From the NCBI GenBank assembly GCA_016709765.1, contig JADJMD010000009.1, positions 248,001 through 312,000 of the forward strand: a DNA stretch of 64,000 nucleotides. Reading direction: 5' to 3'. This DNA is from Ignavibacteriales bacterium (lineage in GTDB: Bacteria; Bacteroidota; Ignavibacteria; Ignavibacteriales; Ignavibacteriaceae). Position numbers and translations under genes: made by a program. The notes beneath the pieces were generated by a model. That model was given only the letters and a program-made list of their open reading frames with translations, did no database searches and was not told the DNA's origin. Shown piece by piece: positions 17,576 through 26,810 of the stretch (positions are counted from its first letter, which is position 1; each line of letters opens with the position of its first letter).

Positions 17576-18677
17576 TTAATTCTGACTAAACTTTAATAAA
17601 AATGCTTTTATAAATCTATTTATATCGCCATCCATCACACCTTGTGTATCAGAGGTTTCTTCATCGGTGCGATGATCTTTTACCATATTATAGGGATGAA
17701 AAACGTAACTACGAATCTGACTTCCCCACTCTATCTTCATCTTACTTTTTTCAACTTCATCTAATGCGGCGTTTTGTTTTTCTAATTCAAGTTGATAAAG
17801 TTTTGATTTTAATAACTTCATTGCGTTTACACGGTTTTGAGCTTGCGATCTTTCACTTTGGCAAGCTGCAACAATACCAGTTGGAATGTGAGTAAATCTA
17901 ACAGCGGTTTCAACTTTGTTAACATTTTGTCCACCTTTTCCACCCGACCTATAGGTATCCACTCTAAGATCTGCTGGATTTACTTCGATTTCAATTGTAT
18001 CATCAACTTCAGGAATAACGAATACGGATGCAAAAGAGGTATGTCTTCTTTTATTGGAATCGAATGGAGAAATTCTAACTAAACGATGAACGCCATTTTC
18101 TGCTTTCATATAACCATAAGCAAATTCACCCACAACTTCTACGGTAGCAGATTTAATTCCCGCACCATCGCCATCTAAAATATCTACTATTGTCATTTTG
18201 AAATCGTTTTGTTCGCCGTACCGTAAATACATTCTAAGCAGCATATCCGCCCAATCTTGCGATTCTGTTCCGCCGGCACCAGAATGTATTGTTAAAATGC
18301 TGTTCTTATTATCATCTTTACCGCTCAGCATGTTTTTAAATTCTGCTTTGTCAATTGCAGTATCAAGTGCATCAAGTTCTTTGGCTATGTCTGCAGAAAG
18401 GGATTCATCATTCTCCATCTGTGCGATTTGAATAAACTCATCCACGCTTTCGGATTTTTTATTAACATCTTTCCAAAGTTCCACCCAAGTTTGTAGAGTT
18501 TTTATTTCTTGTAAGATTTTCTGAGCACCCATTTGATCATTCCAAAAATCAGGGGCCTCCGTTTTCTTATGTAATTCTTCTATTTTAAATTCTTTACGAT
18601 CGACGTCAAAGATAACTCCGTAAATTATTGACTCGGATCTTGTGTTTATTAAGAGACTTTATTTCTTCTTCAAACAT
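17576..18677 (-). CDS. prfB: peptide chain release factor 2 with programmed +1 frameshift
   Basis: The zero frame starts at ATG 18677 and encodes 23 residues ending in RSYL before an in-frame TGA (18606-18608). A +1 shift at CTT TGA C continues as DVDRKEFKIEELHKK and runs to 17576, giving 366 residues, the usual RF2 size. The stop-recognition motif is SPF (in VRISPFDSNKRRH) and the catalytic loop is SGGKGGQNVNKVE. RF2 reads UGA and UAA and triggers peptide release; low RF2 makes ribosomes pause at the TGA and shift, so it regulates itself. It is the last gene of the pcm-miaA-atuA run. An annotation starting at MGAQ (18532) would lose about 48 residues. Confidence 0.95.
18605..18621 (-). promoter_or_regulatory. 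prfB: prfB autoregulatory +1 frameshift site
   Basis: On the minus strand the site reads ACGGAGTTATCTTTGAC. GGAG is an internal Shine-Dalgarno-like stimulator, four bases before the slippery CTT, which is followed by the TGA stop and a C. This matches the conserved RF2 shift site (CUU UGA C with an upstream SD). Confidence 0.92.
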
Positions 18678-18692
18678 GCTTACTCCCTAATT

Positions 18693-19007
18693 TTATTCTA
18701 TTTCAATTTCCATTCTTAAAAGTGCTGCAGCAAGAGTTTTACCTTGTGCATCGTGTTTTAGTGAAACAGTACCTCCACCACCTAATGTATTGTGCAATAA
18801 AAAGTTTAATGCACGAAGATTTGGAAGTTCAAATCGCTCTACCTTCCCTAAACAAATTCCCTCAAAGTGTTTTTTAACATTATCAACTGTAAGATGCTTT
18901 TTTATAAACTGATACCCCTTATCATCGTAAGCAATAATTCCTACATTCGCGGCATCTCCTTTATCCCCGCTCCTGCCATGCGCGATATCCATAAGTTTAA
19001 TTTTCAT
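18693..19007 (-). CDS. AtuA-like C-terminal ferredoxin-fold domain protein
   Basis: 104 residues, beginning KIKLMDIAHGRSGDKGDAAN and ending in an acidic helix. This is the small domain that is the C-terminal part of AtuA in Pseudomonas and is a separate gene in many other bacteria. It starts 11 bases inside the end of the large AtuA-like gene, so the two are translationally coupled and probably form one protein complex. Both ORFs look complete, so I read this as a natural split, unlike korA and nadE. Biochemical role unknown. Confidence 0.8.
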   Translation of the reverse strand: MKIKLMDIAHGRSGDKGDAANVGIIAYDDKGYQFIKKHLTVDNVKKHFEGICLGKVERFELPNLRALNFLLHNTLGGGGTVSLKHDAQGKTLAAALLRMEIEIE

Positions 19008-20376
19008 TTTTTAACTCCATAATTTCAACAATAGGCTTTACTAATTTTTTTGAAATTAAAGCTGGCCAATAAGCAACAACTTCACTGGGTTTTGGTCTGC
19101 CACCAGCAAATCCTGTAACGGCTGGAGGACCGGTTAATATTAGCGGAGCAATCTCTTTTCCAAATCTTTCAACAGATTTATAATCGTGAGAACGGACGGC
19201 TATTCTTAGCATAATTTCATTTATTTCATCTTCATTTAATTCTTTTGCCAATGGACCGTGAGTTGAATTATATCCAACAAATTCTGTTCTAATTTCATCA
19301 AACTGTAGAAAAAGATTAGCCAATCTTTTTCTTAAAATCTCATCTGCAACTTTTGCTTTTGTAAGGGCTTGCGGCCATGAATATGTTAATGATGATACAG
19401 CACTAAAGCCATCAGAGTATGAGCAGGAAACTTTATAGAATTCTGTTTCTGGAAATCCTTTTACATCGTACATTTTTACTCTATCATTTCCTAAATCTTC
19501 AAGTTTTATTGAAGTAAAATCAGCGACACAATCAGGTGTTATATAAGATTTAGGATCACCAATCTCATAAAGTAGTTGCTCCGCAACAGTTTCAAAAGAT
19601 ACTTTACCACCAGTTTTTTGATGTTTAGTAATAATAACTTCACCATTGGGAAAAGCTTCAGCAATTGGAAAACCGATTTCTGCCATGTTTGGTATTGATT
19701 GCCAATCACCCAAAAAATTCCCTCCACTTGATTGAGCACCACACTCTAAAATATGTCCGGCAATGGTTCCAGCAGAAAGCAAATCGTAGTCATTAACTCT
19801 CCATCCAAATTCATAAATCATGGGGGCAAGAGTTAAGCCGGTGTCAGTTGTTCTTCCAGTGATAATAATATCAGCTCCTTTTTCCAATGCCTCAACAATC
19901 GGAAATGCTCCAAAATAAACATTCGCGCTAAGAATTTTATCTTGAACAGTACTTATTGGTTCGTCTGTTTCCATATTTTTTAATGTTGCCCCATTTTTCA
20001 TCAGCTCATCAATTTGATCTTTTATATCATCTCCAAGGACAACACCAATTTTCAAATCTGTTATAGATAGTTCTTTGGCAACTTTCATTACAGCTTTTGC
20101 GCACGCAATGGGATTAACTCCCCCTCCATTTGTGATCACTTTAATATTCTTAGAAGTTATGATCGGAAGAATTCTTCTCATTAAATCAGGAATGTCTTTT
20201 GCATAACCAAGATCTGGATTTTTATTCCTCTGTTTTTGTAGAATAGACATTGTAACTTCTGCAAGATAATCCATTACAAGGTAGTCAATATCTCCTTTAC
20301 TTACTTGATGATACGGTGCATCAATTAAATCCCCCCAAAACCCTTGTCCGGAAGCAATTCTAATTTTTTCTTTCAT
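18997..20376 (-). CDS. AtuA family protein (DUF1446), large domain
   Basis: 459 residues. DUF1446 features include IASGQGFWGDLIDAPYH at the N-terminus, ITNGGGVNPIACAKAV, ADIIITGRTTDTGLTLAPMIYEFGW and CGAQSSGGNFLGDW. In Pseudomonas, AtuA belongs to the acyclic terpene (citronellol/geraniol) utilisation cluster, but none of the other atu genes (carboxylase, dehydrogenases) is here, so a terpene role is not supported. Its position between miaA and prfB suggests co-transcription rather than functional linkage. It overlaps miaA by 17 bases and the small AtuA domain by 11. Confidence 0.85.
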   Translation of the reverse strand: MKEKIRIASGQGFWGDLIDAPYHQVSKGDIDYLVMDYLAEVTMSILQKQRNKNPDLGYAKDIPDLMRRILPIITSKNIKVITNGGGVNPIACAKAVMKVAKELSITDLKIGVVLGDDIKDQIDELMKNGATLKNMETDEPISTVQDKILSANVYFGAFPIVEALEKGADIIITGRTTDTGLTLAPMIYEFGWRVNDYDLLSAGTIAGHILECGAQSSGGNFLGDWQSIPNMAEIGFPIAEAFPNGEVIITKHQKTGGKVSFETVAEQLLYEIGDPKSYITPDCVADFTSIKLEDLGNDRVKMYDVKGFPETEFYKVSCSYSDGFSAVSSLTYSWPQALTKAKVADEILRKRLANLFLQFDEIRTEFVGYNSTHGPLAKELNEDEINEIMLRIAVRSHDYKSVERFGKEIAPLILTGPPAVTGFAGGRPKPSEVVAYWPALISKKLVKPIVEIMELKNEN

Positions 20377-21289
20377 TTATTTCCTTTGCAATGTTTTTTG
20401 CAAGTAGTTGCAAATCCTTAATTGAATTAATCTTTGTCCACTTAATTCTTTTATCTGCGTTAAACCAAGTCATCTGTCTTTTGGCGAATCTTCTTGTATT
20501 TCTCTTAATTAACTCAACTGCACGGTCTAAAGAAATTTCATTCTCTAAATATTGAATAATTTCTTTATATCCAACCGTATTTAAAGAATTAAGATGTTTA
20601 TTATAACCCGATTTTAGAATCAATGATACCTCATCTACCAGACCTAACCTGATCATTTCATCAACTCGTAACTCAATATTTTTATAAAGTAAATTCCGAT
20701 CCCACAATAAACCTATCTGTTCGTATTCAATATATAATGGCCGTTTCTGGACCTGATAGTGCTGCCAAATTGGTTTACCCGTTAATCTAAAAACTTCTAT
20801 TGCTCTAATAACTCTTTTCCAATTTTGTGGAAGCATTTTAGCCGCACTGATTTCATCTATCTTTTTTAATTCTTCATAAAGATAATCATTACCATAATTT
20901 TCACGCAAACTTAAAAGTTCTTCTCTCAATTCACCATCAGAATCAGCAGATTCACTTATTCCATCTGTCAAAGCTTTTATATAAAGACCAGAGCCGCCAA
21001 CTATAATTGGAGACATATTTTGCTGCTGTAACTGTTTTACGATGAGCTCTGCTTTTTCAGCAAATATGCTTGCATTAAAATCTTCATCCGGATTTATCGC
21101 ATCAATAAAATGATGCTTTATTTTATTTAATTGATCCGTTGTAGGTTTTGCTGTCCCAATATCTAGCAATTTATACACCTGCCTGCTATCGGCAGAAATA
21201 ATTTCAGTATCTAATATCGAAGCCAAATGCAAGCTTAGATATGTTTTGCCCGAGCAAGTAGGACCAACAATTACTATTACTTTTTCCAA
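20360..21289 (-). CDS. miaA: tRNA dimethylallyltransferase
   Basis: 309 residues. The P-loop is VGPTCSGKTYLSLHLA, followed by the MiaA blocks IISADSRQVYKLLDIGTAKPT and HHFIDAINPDEDFNASIFAEKA, and later VGGSGLYIKALTDGI, NWKRVIRAIEVFRLTGKP and RNTRRFAKRQMTWF. The enzyme adds a dimethylallyl group to A37 of tRNAs reading UNN codons. The start is TTG at 21289, inside the end of pcm (13-base overlap), preceded by AGAAGG. It overlaps the AtuA gene at its own end, so translation is coupled along the operon. Confidence 0.95.
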   Translation of the reverse strand: MEKVIVIVGPTCSGKTYLSLHLASILDTEIISADSRQVYKLLDIGTAKPTTDQLNKIKHHFIDAINPDEDFNASIFAEKAELIVKQLQQQNMSPIIVGGSGLYIKALTDGISESADSDGELREELLSLRENYGNDYLYEELKKIDEISAAKMLPQNWKRVIRAIEVFRLTGKPIWQHYQVQKRPLYIEYEQIGLLWDRNLLYKNIELRVDEMIRLGLVDEVSLILKSGYNKHLNSLNTVGYKEIIQYLENEISLDRAVELIKRNTRRFAKRQMTWFNADKRIKWTKINSIKDLQLLAKNIAKEINERKN

Positions 21290-21915
21290 CCTTCTCTTCC
21301 AATTAAAGGCACAAAAGCAAACTCAGGAATTACTTCTGATTCAAATTCATCCTCAGAATTTTTTTTTAAAAGATATAGTTTTTGCGAACTTCTATCTCCT
21401 ACTGGAACTATCATTTTTCCACCAATAACCAATTGCTCTCTTAATTTATTTGGTATGGATGGTGAACCAGCTGTTACAATTATTCTATCAAAAGGTGCAA
21501 ATTCTGTCCAACCGATAGTACCGTCACCATATTTTGCGTGCACCCTTATAGATAGCTTGTCAAACAACTTTGTTGCACGATGATGAAGGTCGATATTTCT
21601 TTCTATGCTGTAGACATCGCATCCCATTTCAAATAATATTGCTGCTTGATACCCGGAACCAGTTCCTATTTCTAGAACCTTTATTCCTTTTTTTTTGATC
21701 CCTAGCATTTGTGTCATATAAGCAACTGTATAAGGCTGAGATATAGTTTGCTCATATCCAATTGGCAATGCAACATCTTTATAAGCATGCTGATGCATCG
21801 TAGTTGGAATAAATTTCTCTCTTGGGACATTGCCTATAGCATTAATAACTGCAAGATCACTAATACCCTTTTGAGTTAATTGATCAACTAATTCTTCTCT
21901 TTGAACTTTAAACAT
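21277..21915 (-). CDS. pcm: protein-L-isoaspartate O-methyltransferase
   Basis: 212 residues. The PCMT pattern is complete: VPREKFIPTTMHQHAYKDVA, the substrate loop PIGYEQTISQPYTVAYM, SAM motif I VLEIGTGSGYQAAIL, and YGDGTIGWTEFAPFDRIIVTA. The enzyme methylates isoaspartyl residues so that aged proteins can be repaired. It is the first gene of the pcm-miaA-atuA-prfB run and diverges from the UPF0316 gene, so promoters for both directions should lie in 21916-21993. Confidence 0.93.
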   Translation of the reverse strand: MFKVQREELVDQLTQKGISDLAVINAIGNVPREKFIPTTMHQHAYKDVALPIGYEQTISQPYTVAYMTQMLGIKKKGIKVLEIGTGSGYQAAILFEMGCDVYSIERNIDLHHRATKLFDKLSIRVHAKYGDGTIGWTEFAPFDRIIVTAGSPSIPNKLREQLVIGGKMIVPVGDRSSQKLYLLKKNSEDEFESEVIPEFAFVPLIGREGWKK

Positions 21916-21993
21916 TTGGTAAAATATTTTATAATTTGGTAATCAAAGATAAAATAATTTGAATTAGTATTTAATAATTTTTAAAGGTTCGAG

Positions 21994-22512
21994 ATGTTGG
22001 ATATAATCGGCGGCGCTCTGTTGATAATGGGAATGAGAATTTGCGACGTTTCTATTGGTACAATTAGAACAATTTTGGTAGTTCAGGGAAAAAAATATTT
22101 AGCTGGATTTGCTGGTATGATCGAAGTATTAATTTGGGTATTTGCGATGAGATTTATTTTCCAAAATCTTGATGAGACGTTAAACTTATTTGGGTATGCG
22201 ATAGGATTTGGACTCGGAAACATTTTAGGGATAACTATTGAACAAAAAATCGGATTGGGATTTGCACAGTTAAATATAATTTCTAAAATATCTACAGATA
22301 AGATTATTGAAGCATTAAGAAAAGCAAAATTTGGAGTGACTGTCTTACCTGCTTATGGCGTATCTGGTAATGTATCAATTGTAGTTGTAATTGTGCCAAG
22401 AAAACAGCAAAAGAAAATCATTAAACTTGTTGAATCGATTGATGCGAATGCATTTATAACCGTTCAGCATTCACTTCCCTACCGAGGGTTTATTCATGGA
22501 AGTAGAAAATAA
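21994..22512 (+). CDS. UPF0316 / DUF5698-DUF2179 membrane protein
   Basis: 172 residues. Three N-terminal membrane helices (GALLIMGMRICDVSIGTIRTI and the next two, the third containing IGFGLGNILGITIEQKIGLG) are followed by a small cytosolic DUF2179-type domain (KFGVTVLPAYGVSG, VVIVPRKQQKKI). This is the conserved UPF0316 architecture; no function is established. It is a single gene with no strong ribosome site. Confidence 0.85.
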   Translation: MLDIIGGALLIMGMRICDVSIGTIRTILVVQGKKYLAGFAGMIEVLIWVFAMRFIFQNLDETLNLFGYAIGFGLGNILGITIEQKIGLGFAQLNIISKISTDKIIEALRKAKFGVTVLPAYGVSGNVSIVVVIVPRKQQKKIIKLVESIDANAFITVQHSLPYRGFIHGSRK

Positions 22513-22622
22513 TTCTAATTTACTATTATTGATAACTTGCGTTAAATTATTTTTTTCGGTAAAATCGTTGTGTCAAAAGATCAATGTTCTAATTATTTCA
22601 TTTCAAATTATTCGGAGGTGTT

Positions 22623-24671
22623 ATGTTTAAAAGAATCTTTACTGTTTCTCTCCTAAGTGCTTTGCTTTTGGGAATTAATATTTTCCCCCAAACTTCAAGT
22701 ATGGAAGTTAGTCCAAATTTAGAGCAGGTTAAGCAAACCCAAACGCCAATTGAAGCAACCTGGGATGTTGAATTTAATTATGATGCTGCTACAGTTACTT
22801 TACTTGGTGGTAGTACAGGGGCTGTTTATATCCCCTCTTTAAACAAGTTCTGGACAAGCAGATGGGCTACTGCCCTTGCACATCAGTGGAATATGGATGG
22901 TACATTAGATATGGAATTCACTTTGCCATTTACTGGCACTAGAAATATGGTATTTGATGGTACATTTATTTATTGTTGTAATTCCACAACTACAGTTCAA
23001 ATAGTTGATCCAGTAACCAGAACTGTTGTTGGTACAGTTTCTGTTGTTGGCGCTCCAAATGGTTTCAGATCGATGACTTATAATCCGGACGGTGATGGAG
23101 GCAATGGCTCATTAATCGGTGGAAACTGGACTGCCCCAAATTTGAATTTCTATGAATTCAGTATGACAGGTGTTTTATTAAGAACTATACCAAGTACTGT
23201 TACAGGTGTTTATGGAATTGCATACGATAAGTGGTCTGCTGGAGGTCCATTTTTATGGGTTTGGGGTCAGGGACTTGGAGCCGGAACACCTCAGATTATC
23301 CAACAAATGGATTTTAATACCGGAACATATACCGGTGTTCAACATGATGTTATGACAGATGTTGGCGTTGGTCAACCAACAACAACAGGAATTGCAGGCG
23401 GTATGTTTATTACAGACCAATTAATTCCTGGTGAAGCAACAATGGGCGGCGTGTTGCAAGGAACACCTAACTCATTCTTTGGTTATGAATTGACAACTAC
23501 AAATGCTCCTCCTGTATTCTTTGATAATTTTGATGCATATACAGCTGGCAATTTAGTTGCGTGTTCAAATCCTACAGCTTGGACTACATGGAGTAATGCA
23601 CCTTGTGGTGCTGAAGATGCAGAAGTTTCAAGTGCTTTTGCTTATAGTGGTACAAATTCAGCAAAAGTTATTTTTAATGATGATTTAGTTAAAGATTTTG
23701 GAACAGCTTTTACAACTGGAAAATATAAGATGAGCTTCCAAGCATATATTCCTGCAGGAAAAGCTGGTTACTTCAATACATTAGCTACATTTGCTGGATC
23801 GAACAGCTCTTGGGGTTTAGATGTATATTTTAATACAACAGGTGTTTGCAGCGTTTTTGCTGGTTCTGCAACAGCTATAGTAAGTGCTACTTATCCACCA
23901 GCTACTTGGTTCTTAGTTGAGCATATAGTTGATTTAGATGCAAATCTATCTGAATTAATAATTAATGGCACTTCTGTTCATACATGGCAGTGGACACTTG
24001 GCTCAATTGGTTCTGGATGCCCATTGACTTTGGATGCAAATGATTTCTTTGGTGCAACTGCAAATGATGAAATGTATTTTGATGATTATTCATTGGAATT
24101 ATTATCTGTAGTACCAGTAGAGTTAACATCATTTTCTGCAAATGTTAATAATGGAAATGTTATTCTTAATTGGACAACTGCAACTGAACTGAACAATCAG
24201 GGTTTTGAAGTTGAAAGAAAAATCGCTGATGGTCAGTTTATTACAATCGGTCACGTTCAAGGTAATGGAACAACTACCGAGAGAAAAGAATATTCATTCA
24301 CAGATGCTAATGCTCAAATAGGTAACTACACATATAGATTAAAACAAGTTGATTTTAATGGTGCATTTGAATACAGCAACGAAATATTTGTTGACGTAAC
24401 TGCTCCATTGGAATTTGCATTAGACCAGAATTATCCTAATCCATTTAACCCAACAACGACAATTAATTTTTCACTTGCTGAACCATCATTTGTTAAATTA
24501 GCTGTTTACAATTTATTGGGTGAAGAAGTAAAAGTTCTTGTTAGTGAAAATAGAGGTGCAGGTTCCTTCAATGTTACTTTAGATGCATCATCACTACCAA
24601 GTGGAATGTATTTATACAAAATTGAAACTGCTCAGTACTCAAGTGTTAAAAAAATGATGTTGATGAAATAA
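22623..24671 (+). CDS. T9SS-secreted protein with propeller-like and jelly-roll regions
   Basis: 682 residues. A signal peptide (KRIFTVSLLSALLLGINIF) is followed by a propeller-like region (about 45-295, for example GTRNMVFDGTFIYCCN and GVYGIAYDKWSAGG). Next is a beta-sandwich (about 305-490) and an FnIII-like segment starting VPVELTSFSANV. The last 90 residues are a type A T9SS sorting domain (FALDQNYPNPFNPTTTINF to MMLMK), which is removed on export through the outer membrane. GGAGG precedes the ATG. The last 564 bp of the gene and its terminator are identical to those of the next gene. The function is likely adhesion or binding. Confidence 0.85.
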   Translation: MFKRIFTVSLLSALLLGINIFPQTSSMEVSPNLEQVKQTQTPIEATWDVEFNYDAATVTLLGGSTGAVYIPSLNKFWTSRWATALAHQWNMDGTLDMEFTLPFTGTRNMVFDGTFIYCCNSTTTVQIVDPVTRTVVGTVSVVGAPNGFRSMTYNPDGDGGNGSLIGGNWTAPNLNFYEFSMTGVLLRTIPSTVTGVYGIAYDKWSAGGPFLWVWGQGLGAGTPQIIQQMDFNTGTYTGVQHDVMTDVGVGQPTTTGIAGGMFITDQLIPGEATMGGVLQGTPNSFFGYELTTTNAPPVFFDNFDAYTAGNLVACSNPTAWTTWSNAPCGAEDAEVSSAFAYSGTNSAKVIFNDDLVKDFGTAFTTGKYKMSFQAYIPAGKAGYFNTLATFAGSNSSWGLDVYFNTTGVCSVFAGSATAIVSATYPPATWFLVEHIVDLDANLSELIINGTSVHTWQWTLGSIGSGCPLTLDANDFFGATANDEMYFDDYSLELLSVVPVELTSFSANVNNGNVILNWTTATELNNQGFEVERKIADGQFITIGHVQGNGTTTERKEYSFTDANAQIGNYTYRLKQVDFNGAFEYSNEIFVDVTAPLEFALDQNYPNPFNPTTTINFSLAEPSFVKLAVYNLLGEEVKVLVSENRGAGSFNVTLDASSLPSGMYLYKIETAQYSSVKKMMLMK

Positions 24672-24724
24672 CTTTCATTCAATTTTATTTTCAAAAAAGG
24701 GCCGCTTCTTGCGGCTCTTTTTAT
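24108..24724 (+). repeat. 617-bp direct repeat, copy 1 (T9SS sorting cassette plus terminator)
   Basis: Compared by eye, it is identical throughout to 25931-26547. It encodes the FnIII-like segment and T9SS sorting domain of the first cargo gene and continues through the stop codon and terminator to the shared TTTTTAT. Flanks on both sides are unrelated. Confidence 0.9.
24691..24723 (+). terminator. rho-independent terminator, copy 1
   Basis: Stem GGGCCGC / GCGGCTC (one G-T pair) with loop TTCTT, flanked by A6 and T5. It lies 28 bases after the stop of the first T9SS gene and is duplicated after the second. Confidence 0.85.
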
Positions 24725-24898
24725 TTATCATCTAACCTTCCTTTTAAATTATATTTAATAAACATCTATTATCAAAAATATTATTGCTACATATTGATTA
24801 TTTCCTTTTACTGTGCTAATATTTACTCAGATAAAAACTAGTTATTCAATTGCTTAACTTATAGTCAGATTCATTTTATTATTTTACAGGAGGTTCTT

Positions 24899-26494
24899 AT
24901 GATTAAATATATTTACACTTCTTTTTTCGTAATAGTCATTTTTAGTACAATTAGTTTTGCTCAAATTGGCTGGCAAGAAGTTACAACTCTTCCAAATGTT
25001 GCAAATATTAATTCAATTTCTGTTGTTGATGCAAGTGTTTTATGGGTTTGCTGCGATGGTGGTTCAGTATTTCGTTCAACTGATGCTGGGACAACTTGGA
25101 GTTTGAGAAATACAGGTGTTCCTGCTGTTAATCTTTATGGTATAGCAGCTACAGATACAAGCAATTGCTGGGTTGGTACAACGGCAGGTGCTATTTACAG
25201 AACTTCCAATGGCGGTGTAAATTGGATTCTTCAAGTTAGTGTTGCAGGCAGCTTTATCAATGGTATTCATATGTTTGATGCTAATAATGGTGTTTATACT
25301 GGTGACCCAACAGGTAACAGTGCACCATACCAAAATAGATTTACTACCGATGGTGGTACAACATGGACATTGGCAACAAATTCACCAATTGCAACAAATG
25401 AATTTGGTGTTATCAATGCTTGGGATTGGACTGATCAGAATCATTTCTGGGTTGGATCCGCAAACACAACTGCAAGTTCAACTACTTGTAAAATTTATTA
25501 CACTACTACTGGTTTCAATGGAACCTGGAATTCAGCAACGGTTACTGGTGTCGGAACAACTCAAGGATTATACTATCAAGCTATTGGAATGACTGACAAT
25601 AATAATGGAATGGCAGGTTCAAACAATGGGACTGTTGTAAAAACAACGAATGGTGGTGTTAGCTGGACTGCTGTTTCACCTCCATCAGCTCTTACGACTT
25701 TTGCTGTTATAAATATGAATGCACTAAAAGATGGATCAAATTTAATCCGTGTCGTCTTTAACAGCGGAACATCATATATGATTTATGCAACCACTAATTT
25801 TGGAACTACATGGAATCAGGAAACAATACCTGCTTCTGCAACATCTTTAGGTGTACAACATTTACAATTTATTGATGCAAATCTAGGGTTTGCTGGCGGT
25901 GGTAGCGGCGTTGTTTTGAAATATGTAGGAGTAGTACCAGTAGAGTTAACATCATTTTCTGCAAATGTTAATAATGGAAATGTTATTCTTAATTGGACAA
26001 CTGCAACTGAACTGAACAATCAGGGTTTTGAAGTTGAAAGAAAAATCGCTGATGGTCAGTTTATTACAATCGGTCACGTTCAAGGTAATGGAACAACTAC
26101 CGAGAGAAAAGAATATTCATTCACAGATGCTAATGCTCAAATAGGTAACTACACATATAGATTAAAACAAGTTGATTTTAATGGTGCATTTGAATACAGC
26201 AACGAAATATTTGTTGACGTAACTGCTCCATTGGAATTTGCATTAGACCAGAATTATCCTAATCCATTTAACCCAACAACGACAATTAATTTTTCACTTG
26301 CTGAACCATCATTTGTTAAATTAGCTGTTTACAATTTATTGGGTGAAGAAGTAAAAGTTCTTGTTAGTGAAAATAGAGGTGCAGGTTCCTTCAATGTTAC
26401 TTTAGATGCATCATCACTACCAAGTGGAATGTATTTATACAAAATTGAAACTGCTCAGTACTCAAGTGTTAAAAAAATGATGTTGATGAAATAA
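24899..26494 (+). CDS. T9SS-secreted beta-propeller (YCF48/BNR-like) protein
   Basis: 531 residues. A signal peptide ends at ISFAQ. Repeated blades follow to about residue 340, each with a G-hydrophobic-aromatic-R/K-T-x-D/N-G-G-x-x-W core (VFRSTDAGTTWSLRN, IYRTSNGGVNWILQ, VVKTTNGGVSWTAV). This is the sortilin/YCF48-type propeller common in secreted Bacteroidota proteins. The rest, from VPVELTSFSANV, is residue-for-residue identical to the end of the preceding gene and carries the T9SS sorting domain. A strong AGGAGG site precedes the ATG. Probably a surface or secreted binding protein. Confidence 0.85.
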   Translation: MIKYIYTSFFVIVIFSTISFAQIGWQEVTTLPNVANINSISVVDASVLWVCCDGGSVFRSTDAGTTWSLRNTGVPAVNLYGIAATDTSNCWVGTTAGAIYRTSNGGVNWILQVSVAGSFINGIHMFDANNGVYTGDPTGNSAPYQNRFTTDGGTTWTLATNSPIATNEFGVINAWDWTDQNHFWVGSANTTASSTTCKIYYTTTGFNGTWNSATVTGVGTTQGLYYQAIGMTDNNNGMAGSNNGTVVKTTNGGVSWTAVSPPSALTTFAVINMNALKDGSNLIRVVFNSGTSYMIYATTNFGTTWNQETIPASATSLGVQHLQFIDANLGFAGGGSGVVLKYVGVVPVELTSFSANVNNGNVILNWTTATELNNQGFEVERKIADGQFITIGHVQGNGTTTERKEYSFTDANAQIGNYTYRLKQVDFNGAFEYSNEIFVDVTAPLEFALDQNYPNPFNPTTTINFSLAEPSFVKLAVYNLLGEEVKVLVSENRGAGSFNVTLDASSLPSGMYLYKIETAQYSSVKKMMLMK

Positions 26495-26547
26495 CTTTCA
26501 TTCAATTTTATTTTCAAAAAAGGGCCGCTTCTTGCGGCTCTTTTTAT
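25931..26547 (+). repeat. 617-bp direct repeat, copy 2 (T9SS sorting cassette plus terminator)
   Basis: Second copy of 24108-24724, displaced by exactly 1823 bp. I found no difference between the copies by eye. Such identity including third codon positions and the 3' untranslated region implies recent duplication or gene conversion. Confidence 0.9.
26514..26546 (+). terminator. rho-independent terminator, copy 2
   Basis: Same GGGCCGC / GCGGCTC hairpin with T5 tail as after the first T9SS gene, part of the 617-bp repeat. It insulates the tRNA genes that follow. Confidence 0.85.
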
Positions 26548-26626
26548 GCCAAGAATATTGCATAAATGAGAGCACAATATTATATTTCGCTCGTCTTTTT
26601 TAGACTATGTTTTAAGTTTATTGTAC

Positions 26627-26699
<73 letters not shown>

Positions 26700-26701
26700 C
26701 T

Positions 26702-26730
26702 AAATCCACTTAAAGTGGATTTTATTTTTT
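26702..26730 (+). terminator. hairpin between the two tRNA genes
   Basis: AAATCCACT / AGTGGATTT with a 3-nt loop followed by TATTTTTT. It could terminate or mark processing of the tRNA-Gly transcript; the T tract is good but the stem is short. Confidence 0.5.
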
Positions 26731-26736
26731 ATATTT

Positions 26737-26810
26737 GGCGCTGTACCCAAGTGGCTTAAGGGGAAGGTCTGCAAAACCTTTATTCGTCGGTTCGAATCCG
26801 ACCGGCGCCT
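26737..26810 (+). tRNA. tRNA-Cys (GCA)
   Basis: 74 nt: acceptor GGCGCTG pairs with CGGCGCC (one T-G), D loop CCCAAGTGGCTTAAGG, anticodon arm AAGGT-CTGCAAA-ACCTT with anticodon GCA, T loop TTCGAAT. Discriminator T; CCA not encoded. Confidence 0.97.

Noticed and set aside
18693..19007. AtuA split as a fourth frameshift
   Set aside because: Both ORFs have complete domain ends, a proper start and a natural 11-base overlap; separate small AtuA-domain genes are common in the phylum.
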